Origin: JAGNKE01 sp965230245
Lineage (GTDB): Bacteria > Pseudomonadota > Alphaproteobacteria > Micavibrionales > Micavibrionaceae
Direction of reading: 5' to 3'
DNA: 64,000 bases
Assembly (NCBI GenBank): GCA_965230245.1
Contig: OZ246000.1
Coordinates: 1,860,001-1,924,000, forward strand
Numbering within the stretch: the first letter of the stretch is position 1; every line of letters begins with the position of its first letter. The translations under genes and the position numbers were made by a program. Below are positions 60,995 to 64,000 of the stretch, piece by piece. Below the pieces are notes generated by a model. The model worked only from the letters and a program-made list of their open reading frames with translations, did no database searches and was not told the origin of the DNA.

Positions 60995-62116
60995 CTATTT
61001 TTTTCTGTGCAGAGCATAAAGACGGAATTTTCCGCTTTCCTTGTCCTTTTTATGAAAGATAATCATATTATCATCTCGGGCATAAGCAGGCGCTTCTGCA
61101 TATCCTGTTATATGCTCCAAAAGCTCTGGCTCGCCGAACGGAGCGTGTTTGTTGGGTCGTTTTGCTACAAAACTCTGAAAAAAAGAGTGCGGAGAAAAAC
61201 GTGTGAACATGATCTCTTTTTCATCTTTGGTTATTGCAGCAGCATAAACAATACCGAGACCGTTAATCGTTTTAAAAATCTCATCTGAATTAGCCTGCGG
61301 GACGAATTTCTTATTCTGTTTCTTTGCATAAAAGAAATAAGATTTCTTTGGCATACCGCCACCACGGCCGAATTGCGTCTGGGTAGCGTAAAGGGTTTGA
61401 CCATCATGACTAATCTCAATATCCATATTCAACCAGCCCATCTTTCCCAAAGAAAGTCCGTCTACACTTTCAACGTCTTTCACAGTACCGTTATCAAAAT
61501 AACCCCGATAAACAGTCTTTTTGTTAAAGAACCCGTACTTTTTTGCTGAAATAAAATAGAAGTGATCGTCACGATCCATAGTAGGGACGCCATCGACTTT
61601 ATCTGAATTGACATTTTCGACTTGACCCATAAAGATATATTCATAGTCGGATACACGCTTAGCCCAGTAAATATCTTTTTCTTTGCGCGCTGATTTGTCG
61701 TCATTAAAAAAAAGATATTGCCCATCGCGAGAAATAAAAGGCTCCATCGCGTCACCGTCATACCCTCTTAGAACCACTGGCTTCAAGTCTGTCCAGTCTT
61801 TATTGATCGTCAAGTCTTCTTCTAGAGTATCGGACGCTCCGCAAGGGTGATTCTGAAACCAGATCAAGACCTCATCAAGCAAAACATCAGCTTCATGGAT
61901 CTTCCCGCTGTCCCCAAGGGGTTTAACGTTTTTAATCTGGGGTAGAACACCGGAAACATCACATCCTTGTGCGATGTAAGATTGGACAAGAAAAAGGGCA
62001 CGGTCTCCCTTGGCTTTTAAGTCTTGGGGAGACGCAGCCAAACTAGGGCTATCCGAAAAAAAGATTAAGAGAAGGCTAAAAAGAAAACATTGTCGGAATT
62101 TGTAATCTCCGAACAT
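60995..62116 (-). CDS. secreted PD40-type beta-propeller protein, unknown
   Basis: A 373-residue exported protein with a signal peptide (FLFSLLLIFFSDSPSLAA). After a helical region (about 30-105), at least three WD40-like PD40 segments follow: DAMEPFISRDGQYLFFNDD, WLNMDIEISHDGQTLYATQT and EAPAYARDDNMIIFHKKDKE. This TolB-like propeller pattern suggests a protein- or ligand-binding role in the periplasm. No catalytic motif. Its ATG overlaps the DUF1476 stop by one base. The gene is more A+T rich than its neighbours and interrupts the usual bolA-DUF1476 spacing. Confidence 0.75.
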   Translation of the reverse strand: MFGDYKFRQCFLFSLLLIFFSDSPSLAASPQDLKAKGDRALFLVQSYIAQGCDVSGVLPQIKNVKPLGDSGKIHEADVLLDEVLIWFQNHPCGASDTLEEDLTINKDWTDLKPVVLRGYDGDAMEPFISRDGQYLFFNDDKSARKEKDIYWAKRVSDYEYIFMGQVENVNSDKVDGVPTMDRDDHFYFISAKKYGFFNKKTVYRGYFDNGTVKDVESVDGLSLGKMGWLNMDIEISHDGQTLYATQTQFGRGGGMPKKSYFFYAKKQNKKFVPQANSDEIFKTINGLGIVYAAAITKDEKEIMFTRFSPHSFFQSFVAKRPNKHAPFGEPELLEHITGYAEAPAYARDDNMIIFHKKDKESGKFRLYALHRKK

Positions 62117-62433
62117 TATTTCTGCATCGCCTCCTTGGCTTCAGCCATGCATCTCTCAAGCTCGGCCACCATGATGTGGTCTGAAACCTCAATGCCCTTT
62201 TCATCAAAATCCGCGCGAACTTTGCGCAGGATGTCATCAAAACCGGGCTCTTCCAAATTTACCGTTACGATAGATTGCGCGTATGTATCGGCATCTGCGC
62301 CGCTCAATCCCAGCTTCTCGGCAACCCAATATCCGTAAAGCTTGGACATTTTAGCCTCAACGGCAAAATCCAGCTTTTCTTCGAATACAAACTTACCTTC
62401 AAAACCTTTTTCTCTGTCATCAAACGTTGTCAT
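62116..62433 (-). CDS. DUF1476 protein, F1-ATPase inhibitor zeta subunit homologue
   Basis: A 105-residue helical protein from ATG 62433 (MTTFDDREKGFEGKFVFEEK), with GGAG ten bases upstream; ATG 62442 would sit against that site. It shows the family blocks DFAVEAKMSKLYGYWVAEKLG, DADTYAQSIVTVNLEEPGFDD and HIMVAELERCMAEAKEAM. In Paracoccus this is the zeta subunit inhibiting reverse rotation of the ATP synthase. The family is limited to alphaproteobacteria, so the gene is a taxonomic marker. Confidence 0.92.
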   Translation of the reverse strand: MTTFDDREKGFEGKFVFEEKLDFAVEAKMSKLYGYWVAEKLGLSGADADTYAQSIVTVNLEEPGFDDILRKVRADFDEKGIEVSDHIMVAELERCMAEAKEAMQK

Positions 62434-62562
62434 TTGCGGCATGCTCCGATAGTAAATATGAAAGAAATAACATTTGAAATCATTACTAGCATTTGAATTC
62501 GCTTAAATCCATTGTTATATGGAAGGCGTATAACACGAATATAGCCAAAGTTAGGATACCCG

Positions 62563-63411
62563 ATGGCAAGAAAAGTAAAAATCTACGACGGGAAGGCCAA
62601 AACCCTGTTTGAGGGGCCCGATGCCAACACCGTGATTCAACATTTCAAAGATGATGCAACGGCCTTTAACGGCAAGAAACATGAAATCATCTCCGGCAAG
62701 GGTGTCCTGAATAACCGTATTTCCGCGCATTTGATGACAAAGCTTGAGGGAATCGGTATTCCAACGCATTTCCTGCGCTCGATCAATGCACGTGAGCAAC
62801 TTGTTCGCCGTGTTGATATCATCCCGATCGAAGTTGTAATCCGTAACATCGCCGCCGGTTCTCTCTGCAAGCGCCTCGGCTTGAAGGAGGGTGCTGTTCT
62901 CGCTCGCCCCCTGATCGAATACTATTACAAGGATGACGAGTTAAATGATCCGATGGTCAGTGACGAGCACATCATTACATTCGGCTGGGCAGATACTTAC
63001 GAGCTAGAAGAAATGGTCTCCATGACGTGGCGCGTCAATGACTACCTGAACGGCTTGTTCTCCGGCCTGGGCATTCAACTTGTGGACTTCAAACTGGAAT
63101 TCGGACGCCTTTGGGGCGAAAACGGCGAGCTGTACATCATCCTAGCCGATGAAATCTCTCCCGATAACTGCCGGCTTTGGGACGAAGCAACAGGGGAGAA
63201 AATGGACAAAGACCGTTTCCGTCTGGACATGGAAGACGTCATCAAGGGCTATAATTACATCGCCGATCGTCTAGGCGTGTTCCCGCGTGACCTGCTCGAC
63301 GGCGGGAAGTTTGATGAGAAGGTGGCCGATAAGCTGACTTTAATCGAAAACGAATTTTCCAAGGAACGCCCGATGAAAGGCGTGAATCCGAGCAAGCCGC
63401 GCAAAGCATAA
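62563..63411 (+). CDS. purC: phosphoribosylaminoimidazole-succinocarboxamide synthase
   Basis: SAICAR synthase of purine synthesis, joining CAIR and aspartate with ATP. The 282-residue protein has YDGKAKTLFEGPDANTVIQ, ISAHLMTKLEGIGIPTHFL, IPIEVVIRNIAAGSLCKRLG, PLIEYYYKDDELNDPM (signature) and LVDFKLEFGR. The start at ATG 62563 has AGGA nine bases upstream. purS, purQ and purL, its usual partners, are not in this window. A terminator follows 20 bases after the stop. Confidence 0.97.
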   Translation: MARKVKIYDGKAKTLFEGPDANTVIQHFKDDATAFNGKKHEIISGKGVLNNRISAHLMTKLEGIGIPTHFLRSINAREQLVRRVDIIPIEVVIRNIAAGSLCKRLGLKEGAVLARPLIEYYYKDDELNDPMVSDEHIITFGWADTYELEEMVSMTWRVNDYLNGLFSGLGIQLVDFKLEFGRLWGENGELYIILADEISPDNCRLWDEATGEKMDKDRFRLDMEDVIKGYNYIADRLGVFPRDLLDGGKFDEKVADKLTLIENEFSKERPMKGVNPSKPRKA

Positions 63412-63431
63412 GCCGAGCCAAAACGAACAAT

Positions 63432-63466
63432 AAAAAAAGGGCAGCCTGAAACGCTGCCCTTTTTAA
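63432..63466. terminator. bidirectional rho-independent terminator
   Basis: aaaaaaagggcagc pairs with gctgccctttttaaa around ctgaaa. It lies between the convergent purC and the reverse-strand gene ending at 63490, with an A-tract and a T-run on opposite sides, so it can stop transcription from both sides. Confidence 0.9.
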
Positions 63467-63489
63467 ATCATATGAAAAAGTCGAAAGAC

Positions 63490-64000
63490 TTATGCGGCCT
63501 TTTTCTTCCCGCGATAAGAAGCCTTCTTGCGCTGACCTTCGGACGGTTTGCCGGTATTACCGCGCTTGCCTTTATAGCCTTCGCCGCCTTTACCTTCGCC
63601 TTTGCCCTTGCTCTTCTTAAAGCCTTCGCTGTTTTGAGCCTTCTTATAAGCTTCACTGCGCTTGGTCTTTTTGCCTTTTTTACCTGTAAATGCCGTATCG
63701 CCGTCTTTCTTGAATGGCTTCTTGCCGCGTTTAGCAGGCTTCTCGCCTTCAAAACGCACATCATCGCGTTCGGATTTCTCGAACCTTTTCGGCTTCTTAT
63801 CACCGTCTCTGTTCTTAAACGGTTTCTTGCCACGCTTTTCGGACTTCTCTCCGTCAAAACGCTTTTCGCTACGCTCTTGACGATCATCTGAACGGAAACC
63901 GCCGTCTTTCGCTTTGTTCTTCTTGAACGGCTTTTTCTTACCATAGGACTTCTTGCCTTTACCGCGTCCGCGGTCTTGACCGCTGTCATTTGCCGCTTTC
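63490..64000 (-). CDS. C-terminal part of a Lys/Gly-rich protein, start outside window
   Basis: A reverse-strand frame open from the right edge to TAA at 63490, about 170 residues visible. It is almost entirely Lys, Gly, Arg, Ser, Glu and Asp with repeated modules (EKRGKKPFKNRDGDKK, PAKRGKKPFKKDGD and YGKKKPFKKNKAKDG). It begins KAANDSGQDRGRGK and ends ASYRGKKKAA. Such basic, disordered tails with K-P-F-K modules are common at the end of alphaproteobacterial DEAD-box RNA helicases and some pseudouridine synthases; the catalytic part lies outside, so the protein cannot be named. The tail probably binds RNA. Confidence 0.6.
   Translation of the reverse strand, partial: KAANDSGQDRGRGKGKKSYGKKKPFKKNKAKDGGFRSDDRQERSEKRFDGEKSEKRGKKPFKNRDGDKKPKRFEKSERDDVRFEGEKPAKRGKKPFKKDGDTAFTGKKGKKTKRSEAYKKAQNSEGFKKSKGKGEGKGGEGYKGKRGNTGKPSEGQRKKASYRGKKKAA

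Noticed and set aside
1..64000. tRNA genes, CRISPR arrays, insertion sequences, rRNA
   Set aside because: None was recognised by eye on either strand; no transposase or integrase frame is present.

Overview
The window is a compact bacterial chromosome segment, almost certainly from an alphaproteobacterium. Supporting signs are an alphaproteobacterial mraZ-to-ftsZ (dcw) cluster with lpxC, a three-gene proton-translocating transhydrogenase (pntAA/pntAB/pntB), the DUF1476 (F1-ATPase zeta inhibitor) gene beside purC, bolA and grxD, and an FtsZ ending in a typical DDELDIPAFLRR tail. MurE carries the DNPR motif of meso-diaminopimelate ligases, so the wall is Gram-negative type. The genus cannot be named; a deep-branching, free-living or predatory lineage (for example Micavibrio-like) is only a guess.

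Layout. 1-6.5 kb: end of a Sel1-repeat gene, a structured RNA candidate, ileS, a DUF2628 membrane protein, msrA, an AmpD-like amidase, RNase P RNA, and an AT-rich control region with DnaA-box-like sites, a 17-bp palindrome and a MraZ operator. 6.6-31.4 kb: the dcw cluster (mraZ, rsmH, ftsL, ftsI, murE, mraY, murD, ftsW, murG, murC, murB, ddl, ftsQ, ftsA, ftsZ). It has unusual inserts: a MurF C-terminus-like protein where murF belongs, a secreted unknown between murC and murB, a tandem pair of unknown paralogues, a reverse-strand block (alpha/beta hydrolase plus membrane-anchored MurF-like ligase) before ddl, and a degenerate receiver protein between ftsA and ftsZ. 31.6-40.2 kb: lpxC, a secreted unknown, bamD, a mini membrane protein, recN, an unknown, a two-HKD phospholipase D-like protein, a VOC protein and ligA. 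40.2-44.8 kb (reverse): a small alphaproteobacterial protein, an alpha/beta hydrolase and the pnt operon. 45-54 kb: a type I secretion system (TolC, ABC, HlyD), a CHASE2/class III nucleotide cyclase broken by a frameshift, and a convergent cNMP-binding/EAL phosphodiesterase. 54-60.2 kb: rpmJ and the rod-shape operon mreB-mreC-mreD-mrdA-rodA. 60.3-64 kb: grxD, bolA, a PD40-like propeller protein, DUF1476, purC, and the lysine-rich tail of a gene running off the window.

Functionally the region gathers most of the envelope-growth machinery: precursor synthesis (MurB-G, MraY, Ddl, MurF-like), the divisome (FtsL, I, W, Q, A, Z), the elongasome (MreBCD, PBP2, RodA), and outer-membrane building (LpxC, BamD). 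The strongest unusual observation is that the D-Ala-D-Ala branch has been rearranged. A normal murF is missing from its slot, a short MurF-tail-like protein occupies it, and a multi-membrane-segment Mur ligase lies 10 kb downstream next to a Ddl that resembles the clostridial type rather than DdlB. A second candidate system is the type I secretion, cyclase and cNMP-gated EAL locus.
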